Shown here: piece after piece, positions 21,461-31,870 of the stretch
Layout of the letters: every line of letters begins with the position of its first letter
Numbering within the stretch: the stretch's first letter is position 1
The notes under the pieces: model-generated
What the model saw: only the letters and a program-made list of their open reading frames with translations
Told to the model about the DNA's origin: nothing
Databases searched by the model: none
DNA from: Zea mays
Lineage: Eukaryota; Streptophyta; Magnoliopsida; Poales; Poaceae
Assembly: GCF_902167145.1 (NCBI RefSeq)
Contig: NC_050104.1
Coordinates: 9,570,001-9,634,000 of the forward strand
Direction: 5' to 3'
Length of the DNA stretch: 64,000 nucleotides
Program-made: the position numbers and the translations under genes

Positions 21461-22733
21461 TCAGCCCATCGCAGATAGCTTTTCTTCCTGGAAGAAATAT
21501 CATGGAGGGTGTGGTGGTCCTGCATGAAACCTTACATGAGCTTCACACCAAGAAAAGAGATGGGGTCATTTTCAAAATTGACTTTGAGAAAGCGTACGAT
21601 AAGGTGAAGTGGAGCTTCGTCCAGCAAGTCCTTCGCATGAAAGGATTCTCAGATACGTGGTGTAGTTGGATTAAGACTTTTATGGAAGGGGGTCATGTGG
21701 CGGTTAAAGTTAATGATCAAATGGGTCCGTTTTTTCAGACTCAAAGAGGGGTTAGACAGGGTGACCCGTTGTCACCTACAATGTTTAATTTGGTAGCAGA
21801 TATGCTTGCCACTTTGATTAAGAGAGCAAAGGTGAACGGGCAAGTAGTGGGTTTGGTACCGCACTTGGTAGATGGAGGGCTTTCCATTCTACAATACGCA
21901 GATGATACAATCTTGTTTATGGAGCACAACTTGGACAAGGCAACGAATATGAAACTCATATTATGTGCCTTTGAGCAGCTGTCGGGTCTAAAAATAAATT
22001 TCCACAAGAGTGAGGTCTTCTGCTATGGGAAGGCCAAAGAGGAGGAAGGGAGGTACACAAGATTGTTTAGCTGTAAAAGTGGAGGCATGCCTTTCAGATA
22101 TCTTGGAATCCCTATGCACCATCGCAGGTTGCCTAATGGTGATTCAAAAACAGTGGAAACCAAATTCGAGAGAAAGCTAAGTAGTTGGAAAGGAAAGCTT
22201 ATGTCCGTGGGAGGGCGGTTAGTGTTAATTAATTCTGTTCTAACCAGTCTTGCGATTTTTATGATGTCTTTCTTTGAAGTACCAAAAGGGGTGCTAAAGT
22301 AAATAGATTATTTCAGATCACGTTTTTTTGGCAAGGTGATGGCCATAAGAAAAAATATAGGTTGGCAAGATGGGATGTAATTTGCCAACCTAAAGAGTTA
22401 GGCGGGTTAGGCATTTTGAATTTAGAGATTCAAAATAAATGTCTCTTAAGTAAATGGTTGTATAAACTTCTCAATGAAGAAGGAATGTGGCAATCGTTGC
22501 TGAGACGGAAATATTTGGCCAATCGAACTCTTTCCCAAGCACAACGTCGGGCTTCAGATTCTCACTTTTGGAGTGGCCTTATGAAGATTAAGGATCTATT
22601 CATGAGTAAAGGTACCTTTCAGGTAAAAGATGGGTCCCAAACGCGTTTCTGGGAGGACAATTGGCTTGGGTTGGGAGCGTTAAAATTTCGATTTCCTCTT
22701 TTGTATAATCTTGCAAGGAGGAAGAATTCAACT
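21461..22733 (+). pseudogene. LINE ORF2, part 2: RT core
   Basis: Central and C-terminal RT blocks: AFLPGRNIMEG (after the joint), FKIDFEKAYDKV, GVRQGDPLSP (about 21752-21781) and catalytic YADD (about 21895-21906), then GLKINFHKSE and the YLGIP block. The frame runs to a TAA at 22300-22302, with a 1-bp shift near a T-run at 22325, then continues to 22733 in the next frame. Gypsy copy B interrupts it there, and the text resumes in frame at 40158. Few lesions for its length. Confidence 0.87.
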
Positions 22734-24412
22734 TGTCGGCGTTTGGAACCCGGGGGTCCCTGGACCGACGTGTAAATTGTCGACGCGTGCCCCAGCCCAG
22801 ATGGGTCGGTGCGAGACGGAGCGCGAAGGGGGGAAGAAGCCGGAGGGAGACAGGCGTAAAAGGGGAACCCGCGGCCTTCGTGTTTGTCCCGCGCCCAGGT
22901 CGGGTGCGCTTGCAGTAGGGGGTTACAAGCGTCCATGCGGGAGGGAGCGAGCGGCTTACGCGAGCGCCGTCCCGTCCTTCCCCGCGCGGCCAACCCTCTG
23001 TAAGAGGGCCATGGACCTTCCTTTTATAGGCGTAAGGAGAGGATCCAGGTGTACAATGGGAGGTGTAGCAGTGTGCTAACGTGTCTAGCAGAGAGGAGCT
23101 AGTGCCCTAAGTACATGCCGTCGTGGCAGCCGGAGAGGTTTTGGCACCCGGTTCGTGTGGTGTCGTGGCCGTCGAAGGAGCGCTGGAGCCTGGCGGGAGG
23201 ACAGTTGTCGGGGCTGTCGAGTCCTTGCTGACGTCTCCTTGCTTCTGTAAGGGGGCTGAGAGCCGCCGTCGTCATAGAGCATGCGGGGCGCCATCATTAC
23301 TTGTTTACCGGGACGAGCCAGATGGGAAGCCGGTCTTGCTCCCCGTAGCCTGAGTTAGCTTGGGGTAGGGTAATGATGGCGCCTCCTGTGACGTGGTCGG
23401 TCCGAGCCCTGGGTTGGGCAAGGTGGAGGCTCCTCCGAGGTTGAGGTCGAGTCTGTCTTCTGAGGCCGAGGTCGAGTCTGAGCCCCTGGTTCTGGCGAGG
23501 CAGAGACTGTCGGCTGAGGCCAGGGCTGAGTCCGAGCCCTGGGGTCGGGCGATGCGGAGTTCGTCGTCTTCCGGGGCTGAGCCCGAGTTCGAGCCCTGGG
23601 GTCGGGCGAAGTGGAGTTCATCGTCTTCCGGGGCTGAGCCCGAGTCCGAGCCCTGGGGTCGGGCGAAGCGGAGTTCGTCGTCTTTCGGGGCTGAGCCCGA
23701 GTCCGAGCCCTGGGGTCGGGCGAAGCGGAGTTCGTCGTCTTCCGGGGTTGAGCCCGAGTCTGAGCCCTGGGGTCGGGCGAAGCGGAGTTCGTCGTCTTCC
23801 GGGGCTGAGCCCAAGTCCGAGCCCTGGGGTCAGGCGAAGCGGAGTTCGTCGTCTTCCGGGGCTGAGCCCGAGTCCGAGCCCTGGGGTCGGGCAATGCAGA
23901 GTTTCCTATATCGCCTGAGGCCAGACTTGGCTGCTGTCAGCCTTGTTCTATCGAGTGGTACAGCAGTCGGAGCGGCGCAGGCAGCGCTGTCCTCTTGTCA
24001 GGCCGGTTAGTGGAGTGGCGAAGTGACTACGGTCACTTCGGCTCTGTCGACTGAAGGGCGCGCGTCAGGATAAGGTGTCAGGCCACCTTTGCATTAAATG
24101 TTTGCGTTAAATGCTCCTGCGATACGGTCGGTCGGCATGGCGACTTGGCCAAGGTTGCTTCTTGGCGAAGACTGGGCCTCGGGCGAGCCGAAGGTGCGTC
24201 CGTTGCTTGAGGGTGTCCTCGGGCGAGACGTGAATCCTCCAGGGTCGGCTGCCCTTGCCCGAGGCTGGGCTCGGGCGAGGCGAGATCGTGTCCCTTGAGT
24301 GGATCGAGCCTTGACTTAGTTGTACCCATCAGGCCTTTGCAGCTTTGTGATGATGGGGGTTACCAGCTGAGATTAGGAGTCTTGAGGGTACCCCTAATTA
24401 TGGTCCCCGACA
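22734..24412 (-). repeat. 3' LTR of gypsy copy B
   Basis: 1679 bp, plus-strand ends TGTCGGCGTTTGG and GGTCCCCGACA. Matches 38471-40152 in the same orientation and 6442-8342 reversed. The reversed TATA (TTTTATAGGC) is near 23025. Confidence 0.92.
23531..23890 (-). repeat. 57-bp minisatellite in gypsy B 3' LTR (about 6 units)
   Basis: Reversed form of the array at 6964-7560, unit starting TCCGAGCCCTGGGGTCGGGC and repeating every 57 bp. About six units against ten in copy A. Confidence 0.88.
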
Positions 24413-26244
24413 GTAGCCCCCGAGCCTCGAAGGGAGTGTTAATACTCGCTTGGAGGCTTTTGTCACACTTTTTTGCAAGGGGACCGGCCTTTCTCAGTTG
24501 CATTTTGTTCCGGTGGGTGCGCGCGAGCGCACCCGCCGGGTGTAGCCCTCGAGGCCTCGGAGGAGTGGTTAGACTCCTTCGAGGTCTTAATGCGTTTCGC
24601 GATGCTTCGGCCGGTCTGGTTGTTCCCTCATGCGAGCTGGCCGTAGCCCGGGTGCACGGTCGGGTCCCAAGTTCTCGGGCTGGTATGTTGATGCTGTCAA
24701 CGGTTTGGCCGGAGCCGGGTTTGCGAGAGCAACCCCCGAGCCTCCGCACAGAGCGAGAGGACGGTCAAGGACAGACTCGACTTTTTTACATACGCCCCTG
24801 CGTTGCCTTTCCGCAAGGAGGAGGGGGGAAAAGCGCCATGTTGCCCTTGGAGGGCGCCGAACATGGTGTCTCCAGTGAGCTGCTAACGGGTAATCCGAGT
24901 GGACGCCCGTGCCCCATTTGTTAGGGGTCGGCTAGAGGCCCGGAGGCGCGCTCCAAAAGTACCTGTGGGTGATCTGCCGGACCCGGCCCCCTTTTGACGG
25001 GGTCCGAGGGCTCGATGCCTCCCTCTGATGGGATTCTGTTACAAGATCGTTCCCGCTGGTCTCGGAAATGTCCTAGGGTACCTCGGGAGCGTAGCCCGAG
25101 CCTTGGTTATGTATCGAACGTACCCAGGGTCATCCCTCGCTCTGTGTCTGAGGCGATTGTGAACCCTTCGAGGGCCAGCCTACGAACCCCTGATCAGTAG
25201 TGGGCGCGGAGCCCGAGTGGCCTGAGGCGGCCCTTGAACCCTTCCGGGGGGCCGGCCTTCGAACCTCTGACCAGTAGTGGGCGCAGAGCCCGAGCGCTCT
25301 GAGGCGGCTATTGAACCCCTCCGAGGGGCCAGCCTTCGAACCTCTGATCAGTAGGGGGGCTCGGGGCCCGTTTCCTTCACGGAGAAGGATCCCTTTCGGG
25401 GTATCCCCTTTCCCGGTCCCTGTTGTAAGAGAGAGAAAGAGGAAGAGGAAAAGGATACGAAATCGAATGATGTGGCGTACTTTTTTTGACGCGGTCATTA
25501 TGGCGAAGGCGAAGCGTCGCCCGCTTCTCCTGCCAAAGGTGTCGCCTGTCCCGCCGCAGAGTTAATGCGACGGGGCGAGTGGTTCACGGGGCAGCCGTTG
25601 CGCGTGCGCGAGCCGTTCGAGGAACGGATCACGGGCGCGCCGTCTTCACGCCGTGGGAGAGGGTTCTCTCGCTGTCCCATGAGGGGACGTGAGCTTGGCT
25701 GACGACGTGACCGCTGCTTCCGCCCGCATGCCACCGCCATTACTGCCGGCCCATTTTTGGCCGCATCGACCGCCGCACCTTCTCCCGCGGCTGACTGGCC
25801 CGTGACCGATGCGTCTGGCTGGCACTGTTGGGTCATACGCAGGGTTGCCTCGAGTCACGGTACTGGTTCCGCAGTCGAGGAGGCGCGGTAGTGGCGCGAG
25901 GGGCGGTGCAGTTGCTCGCACGTAGCAACCGGCACGCCGGTTGCATGACGTGTGGGCCTAAGCCTCCATGCTGGGTGCGTTGGAGTCGAAGGGGTGCGCC
26001 CACTTGGCGCGGTTGCATGCCGACTGCATGGTTGTCCGCCCTTTCACCCGCTGGTCTGGGCGAAAGTGGAGGAATGCTTGTAACCGCTGGGCAGTTGCAT
26101 GCACCGTGCGCGGCAGTTTGGCTTCTTCTGCCTTGGGCCAGCTTTCATGACGCGTGGGACCCAACCCCCGTGTCGTAGGGGGAGGACCTCGGAGCGTGTT
26201 GGTGAAGACTCAGCCCGCGATGGCTAAGGACGCAAGTGGGGAGA

Positions 26245-26283
26245 GTCGCCTTTAAAAGGAGGGTGACCCCCTTGAAAGGCGAC
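26245..26283. other. Conserved hairpin in gypsy B tail
   Basis: Arms GTCGCCTTTAAAAGGAGG and CCCCTTGAAAGGCGAC around GTGA. Same structure as 4601-4639 in copy A, with differences that keep most pairs. Confidence 0.7.
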
Positions 26284-29200
26284 CATGTCTTCGCGCTCCC
26301 TTATGCATCGCGTCTTTCCACCTTCCGAGCCCCCGGATAGGGAACACCCGCAATCCTTCCGCCTTGTCGTTGGAGGAACGCAACTTCGTGGAAGTTGGTA
26401 CCTTTCAGCCATCGTTCGGCTTCAAGGATTTTCATCAGGCAGCCCGGCCGCATCCCCTCGCCGGTGGTCACCCAAGACGGTGACCACCAGCTCCTGGGTG
26501 GGGAGAAGCAAGCCGGGCTGCGATCTTGGTCCCGCCCTCAGCTTCAAGGATCTTCATCATCCTTGCTGGGGCGGTACCTCCCGCACGGGTCGGCTGGCCA
26601 CCTCCTCTTCCAGCTTCTGGTGGTGGAAACCATCCTCCAGCTCTGCGGAAGAGGCGTCCTCCAGCCATGCCGGGGAAGGCGAACTGTTGCTGCCCAGCTA
26701 GGATGCAACATTCCGTCCTCCTCCTCGCTTTCGTGGCGAGGACGGGAGTGAGGACCTGCCGGTGCGCTTTGGAGCGGCCCGCGCTCGCCGGTGCGGCGTT
26801 GGTGGAGAGGCGGACGTCGCCGTCGGTGCTGACGTGGTGGCAGCTGGAGGCCGTCGGCGCCGCCTACGGACCGACCTCCGGCTCTTTGGCTTTAATGTCT
26901 GGTTCGCGTCCCTTGAGCGGGGATGCGAACGAGAGCCTCCTGGTGGCTGCGTCCGTCCTAGGACCATAGCTGCTGCTGCAGAGGTCGCTGGCGAGTCGCA
27001 CGGAGCTTGTCGCCCCGCAGGCTCCCCGGTGTGGAGGTTGTTCATACCCACGGGGACGGAACCGGAGTTCCGTTTGTAATGGCACCTTGAGTGCCGGTGT
27101 CTTGTTCATTGTGGCTGTCGGGGCCTGAACATGTATGTATTTTCGGCACGGAGCCGTGTTTTTCCCTCATTTCGAGCACTAAGACTCGCCTGTCGGCTAT
27201 CTGAACCGCTTCACCAAGCGTGAGTCGCCTCGTGCGAAGGTGACGAGTGAGGTATCCGTATCCCGGAGGCGTAGGAGTCCCTCGGCTCGGTCGGCCTTGC
27301 TGTCCGAGGCTTCTCTTGCTGAAGCGTCCCGATCCTCTGGGACTCAAATGTGATACAATTACTAGTCCCAGGAGGCTAGTAAACACATTTATACATCAGA
27401 TGATTCCAGATCTGCTTAAACGAGACAAACCTATAAAGGTGGCGAACAACTTTAAGAGTTGGTCCATAACTCGGGACATATCATCAGAGTGGGGCTGAAG
27501 CAGCCCGATATACGCAGTGAAGCAATTCAGCAGTCCAACAGCCACAGGCAAGGTTGGGAACAGTCGTAACTCTTACCCGATCTCCTTTTTCTGAAAAACA
27601 ACAAATAAGCAAGGGTGAGTACAAACGTACTCAGCAGCCCACCTTGACCCGCGGAATGGGGAAAACAGATATAATGCATGGAATATGTGGAGCTCAGGAT
27701 ATTTTGCAGAAACAGCAATATTTTATGCAGAGTTGTTTTGAAAAACATTTTGTATTTTTGCAAAGCGCATCCTCTCCAAAAGGAGCAGAAAGTTTTTCAG
27801 TATTATAACAAAATCCCCTGGACTAAACCATCCAGGTATCTCAGCAGTTTCCCACTGGTTTTCATTCTCAAAAACAGCTACTGGACTTCCCGTCCACCAT
27901 AGCTCACGGCTCAACCGCCGAACCTTTTAAAAACCACTTTTCTCAAACGCACCTTTTTTTTTGAAAACAAAACATTAATTGCCATACCATACCAGACTCG
28001 TCCATTCCTGTGGACACAGACTATTCGAATAGGTTTGAACTCTGCGCAGAGGGGTACACTTTACCCACTAGTTCGGCTCTGCGATCCCATGGCCAATGAG
28101 ACCCGAATCTGACTCTCTTTCTTTCCCCGCACGTCCTAACCTTAACGGTTATCCGGAAGGAGTCAGGCCACCACCATGTCCAAACCAGACAAAACTTTCC
28201 CCCTCCTTATCCTCCCGGTGCTCCCCAGCCTTCATAACCCTGGGGTTGGACCGTACGAGTTCAGATTGAGTGACTGCCCACACAGTCTCGAGTGGTTGTA
28301 CTATTAAAGAGTACAGGTAGTGAAGATGACAAACCGGTCCTTATATGAGGGGACAATCCTTCTGCTCACGCCTAAACCAGCTGAGCCAACACCTTAGGCC
28401 CTCCCCTAAACCAGAGAGTCCCTGATTATCCCACTCACAAGGTGATAAGGGTGAAAACCCTTCATCACACACATTTTGAAAAGCATTTTCTTTTGAAAAC
28501 TCACACCTGTTCTCAAATCATTTGGAACATATATATCAGGGATTGATTGCGGTAAGCGGCTGGGTGGCCATAATAACTTGTCTCAAAATCATATCATGCA
28601 TAAAATAACAGGCTGAGGGTTGTGGTTGAAAAATCATAGGTAATTTATGCATCAAAGGGATCCAGTGAGCTTGTCGTGCTTATTCGGCGAAGGGGGAAGG
28701 GGATCTCGTGGAACTGGCTTCTGGCTCCACCGCCTAGTGTAGACTCGCGGATCTGGCCTCCACGAGACGACACGAACGCTCCGATAACTATGCAACATGA
28801 ACAAGCAAACATACAAACGAGCAAGTATACCAACAAATATTTAGTATAGTGGTCAGAATAGTGATACATGGATGGGTAGAGTCTTGAGTAGAATATGTGT
28901 CATGTGGTGTTGAGATACTACTAGTGGTGGAGCGGAGGTGCTTACCAGGAGGGTGGACTGGAGGCGAAGCGACACTATGCGTGTAGCCGGCAGAGCAGAG
29001 TAACTGAGTGGGTGGGGTGTTTGCCTTGGCTGAGGGTGTTGAGTGTGTGTGGAGAGGGAGAGGGTAGCTGGGTGTATTTATAGCTGGGTGTATGTGGTGT
29101 AGCACAGTGAAGTTCACTGTTGGTGAGAATAGTGACGAATGAATCATCTGACTTAGTATGAACAGGAGAGTTATAGGCAGAATATGAGACAAGAGTATTT

Positions 29201-29327
29201 TGGGAGTTTTCTGGAATATGGACCATGCTTAAGGGATGACATGGTTGGATAGGGAATAGTTTGATAAGAATTTAGAAATGAGGATTATTGTTATCTGAGT
29301 TTGGAAGCCTGGTTCGAAGGAATCTTA

Positions 29328-29381
29328 AAGTTAAGCGTGCTCAACTTGGAGAAACCTGGGATGGGTGACCAGATGGGAAGT
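29328..29381 (+). other. 5S rRNA-like segment in solo LTR 3
   Basis: AAGTTAAGCGTGCT (29328-29341), then GATGGGTGACC (29360-29370), then TGGGAAGT (29374-29381). These three blocks and their spacing match the internal-promoter half of plant 5S rRNA to within one base. The 5' part of 5S rRNA and the closing stem are absent, so this is a derived fragment and not a gene. It reads on the plus strand, opposite to the inferred sense of the LTR. Confidence 0.7.
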
Positions 29382-29479
29382 TCCCTACTGGAAGGAAAAT
29401 CACAGTCACCGGAGTTCGTATGACTGGAATATGGGTCTGGCTGGTCTTAGGTGGACTGGACAACATGATGTATGAGTAG

Positions 29480-30090
29480 TTGAAATTTGGGGTGATCGGC
29501 TAATCGATGAATAGTAACGATGAATAGTGACGACGAAAAAGTTACTAGATATCATCGATGAGTAGTAACGATGATGAATAGTAACACTAAATAGTAACGA
29601 TGGTGAATAGTGCTAGTGAATAGTAATGATGAATAGTAACGGTGAATAGTGATGGTGAATAGTCGTATGAACGAACGATGAACGATGAATAGGAACTATG
29701 AACGAACGATGAACGATGAATAGGAACTATGAACGAACGAACGAACGATCGGAATTTCGGCAGCATAACGGCAGGACAAAGATTATTTGGATGAACGAAT
29801 GAATAGGGACTATGAACGAACGATGAATAGGAACTATGAACGAACGATGAACGATGAATAGGAACTATGAACGAACGATGAGCGATCGAATGATCGAACG
29901 AACGAACGATCGGAATTTCGGCAGCATAACGGTAGGAAAAAGATTATTTGGACGAACGAACGAACGAACGATCGGACGAACGGACGAACGAACCATGAAC
30001 GATCAGACGAACGATCGAACGATCGGACGAACGAACGAACAAACTAAGAACAGGGGACGAACGATCGAAGAACGATCGAACGATCCTTGT
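29480..30090 (+). repeat. GAAC/GATGAATAG low-complexity array
   Basis: First a run of GATGAATAGTAAC-like words (29500-29670), then GAACGAACGATGAACGATGAATAGGAACTAT units, then GAACGAACGATCGGAC words to about 30090. A longer block containing CGGAATTTCGGCAGCATAACGG occurs twice (about 29750 and 29910). Confidence 0.8.
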
Positions 30091-30419
30091 GCTAGTGTGT
30101 GCTTGTGTGGAACATGGAGTGGGTGTGTGGGGGGGGGGAGAGAGTTGCCATGAAATGGTTTGGGGTGGGATGAGAGGAGGCCCTTGCCCCTCTATTTATA
30201 GCCATGGGGGGATTAGGGGGAGGGATGAGAGGATTAGTGGGAGGATGAGAGGATTAGTGGGAGATTAGCATGTATTTGTCTTGTATAAGTGAGATTAGCT
30301 TGTAGAGCTCACCGTATGACACTGGAGGCATACGTATACGTATGAGCATGAGAAAAGTTATGAACAAAATATTTGTAGGGACTTGAAAAATGATTCTGAA
30401 GGTATTTCTTAGGAAGAAA

Positions 30420-30660
30420 ATACTTGGAGATATATCGGTGGAATATTTGGACAATATTTCTGGAAAGAACTTGAAGGGGATTACTCGGGAAATATCTGGG
30501 CAGTATTTCTGGAAGAATTTGAGGGGGATCACTGGAGAAATATATGGATAGTATTTCTGAAAAGAATTTGAGGGTGATCACTCGGGAAATATTTGGGCAG
30601 TATTTCTGGAAAGAACTTGAGGGGGATCACTGGGAAAATATTTGTAGGATATTTTGAGGA
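30420..30660 (+). repeat. ~49-bp tandem repeat, four to five units
   Basis: Units of the form CAGTATTTCTGGAAAGAACTT followed by GAGGGGGATCACT and GGGAAATATTTGG at about 30450, 30500, 30548 and 30597. Located near the end of solo LTR 3. Confidence 0.75.
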
Positions 30661-31870
30661 GGATTTTGGAGAGAATATAGACCACTATAATTTATTTGTT
30701 GATATCAACTCACAAACAAACATTTTGAAATGAAATATGAAATTCATTTTGAATTTAGAGGGAGTTTGAGAAAATTTCAAGATTTGAATTTTTGGGATGC
30801 TACACTTGCCTAGTTAAAGGAACCCTCGGCCGCTCTTCGATGAGCCGAAGCCGGAGGTAGCGGTGTCAGCACGGACAGAGGCGGAGTTGAGTTGCCGAGC
30901 CTGGCCAGGTCGTCCACTGGCGGGACCGACGCCGGAGTTGAGTTGCCGAGGCCACGGGTCGGGCTGATGTCCTCGGGGGACAACTGGCTGAGGCTTCGGG
31001 GTGGCCGGCCGAGCCGTCTGCTCGAGCCGAATTCCTGGAGAAGACCCTGGCGGCGATGGCCCGGGCGTGGTGCTGATGTTGTCCTTCGGAGTGGAGATCC
31101 TCTTACCGCATCGCCGTCCGAGGCTAGGCCGAACCTCGCCGAAGGTGTAGTTGACGCCGAGGGTGCTGCTGCTCCCTTCAACTGTCAAGATCCGAGCCTG
31201 CAAGATCGGGTTATCTTGTAGTGTGCGTATGTTTTCTACGGCCGCCGAGGCCCAAACATACTGTCGTCGTGTTGTAAAGCTGTGTTTCTTTTCCTCTTGT
31301 TTCGAGCATCTGGACTTATTTGTCGGTAACATAATTGTTTGTCCGAGCGAGAGTTACTTTTCACGGAAGGTGATGAGTGAGGTATCCGTATCCCGGAGGC
31401 GTAGGAGTCCCTCGGCTCGGTCGGCCTTGCCGCTTACGTGCACTCTTACTTGTCCATAGGGTTCTGTCATCGACGTAGTCGAGAAGGCCCGAAAAATTGT
31501 TTCGGCAGAGGAGTTTTCGAGCGTGAAGACTTGTTCGGTCCGTGGAATCACTTATCCGAGCGTGAGTTACTTATCGCAGAAGGTGATGAGTGAGGTATCC
31601 GTATCCCGGAGGCGTAGGAGTCCCTCGGCTCGGTCAGCCTTGGCTGCTTACGTGTACTCCGTCATTTTCAGGATCCACTTTTGAAGTAGTCGAAAAGCAT
31701 GAAAGACACTCTGGCAGAAAAGATCTTTTTCCGAGGAAAATTTTGACGCAGAGGGGGTTCCCCCCTTTTAGCCCCCGAGGGAGGGTTGGGCTTTGCCGAG
31801 GCAAGGCTGACCCTTCCTTGATGACTAGACTTTGTATGTGACCGAGGTGTATGAACGACTTGAAAGCATC

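Larger units (their letters stand above)
27301..30804 (-). mobile_element. Solo LTR 3 (3.5 kb) inside gypsy copy B, TSD CTTGC
   Basis: TGTCCGAGGCTTC to GGGATGCTACA, 3504 bp, with exact CTTGC duplications at 27296-27300 and 30805-30809. Shared blocks with solo LTRs 1 and 2 (GCAAGGGTGAGTAC, CTCTGCGCAGAG followed by ACACTTTACCC) show a related family. By comparison with LTR 2 its sense strand is minus. It holds a 5S-rRNA-like segment, two families of short tandem repeats, and no internal element genes. Confidence 0.85.
24413..31870 (-). other. Long non-coding 3' tail of gypsy copy B (with nested solo LTR)
   Basis: About 3.95 kb after removal of the 27301-30804 insertion. Its first bases on the minus strand side of the LTR are the polypurine tract (24413-24428). 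I find no conserved protein. It holds the hairpin at 26245-26283 and three copies of the module described for copy A (27249-27300, 31379-31440, 31590-31650); the solo LTR is inserted at the edge of one of them. The 26570-27300 part and its continuation are missing from copy A. Confidence 0.75.

Noticed and set aside
29328..29381. A functional 5S rRNA gene
   Set aside because: Only the internal-promoter half is present; the 5' part and closing stem are missing.
29854..30153. 99-codon frame in the GAAC array (Arg/Thr/Asn/Glu repeats)
   Set aside because: Translation of a short tandem repeat; not a plausible gene.
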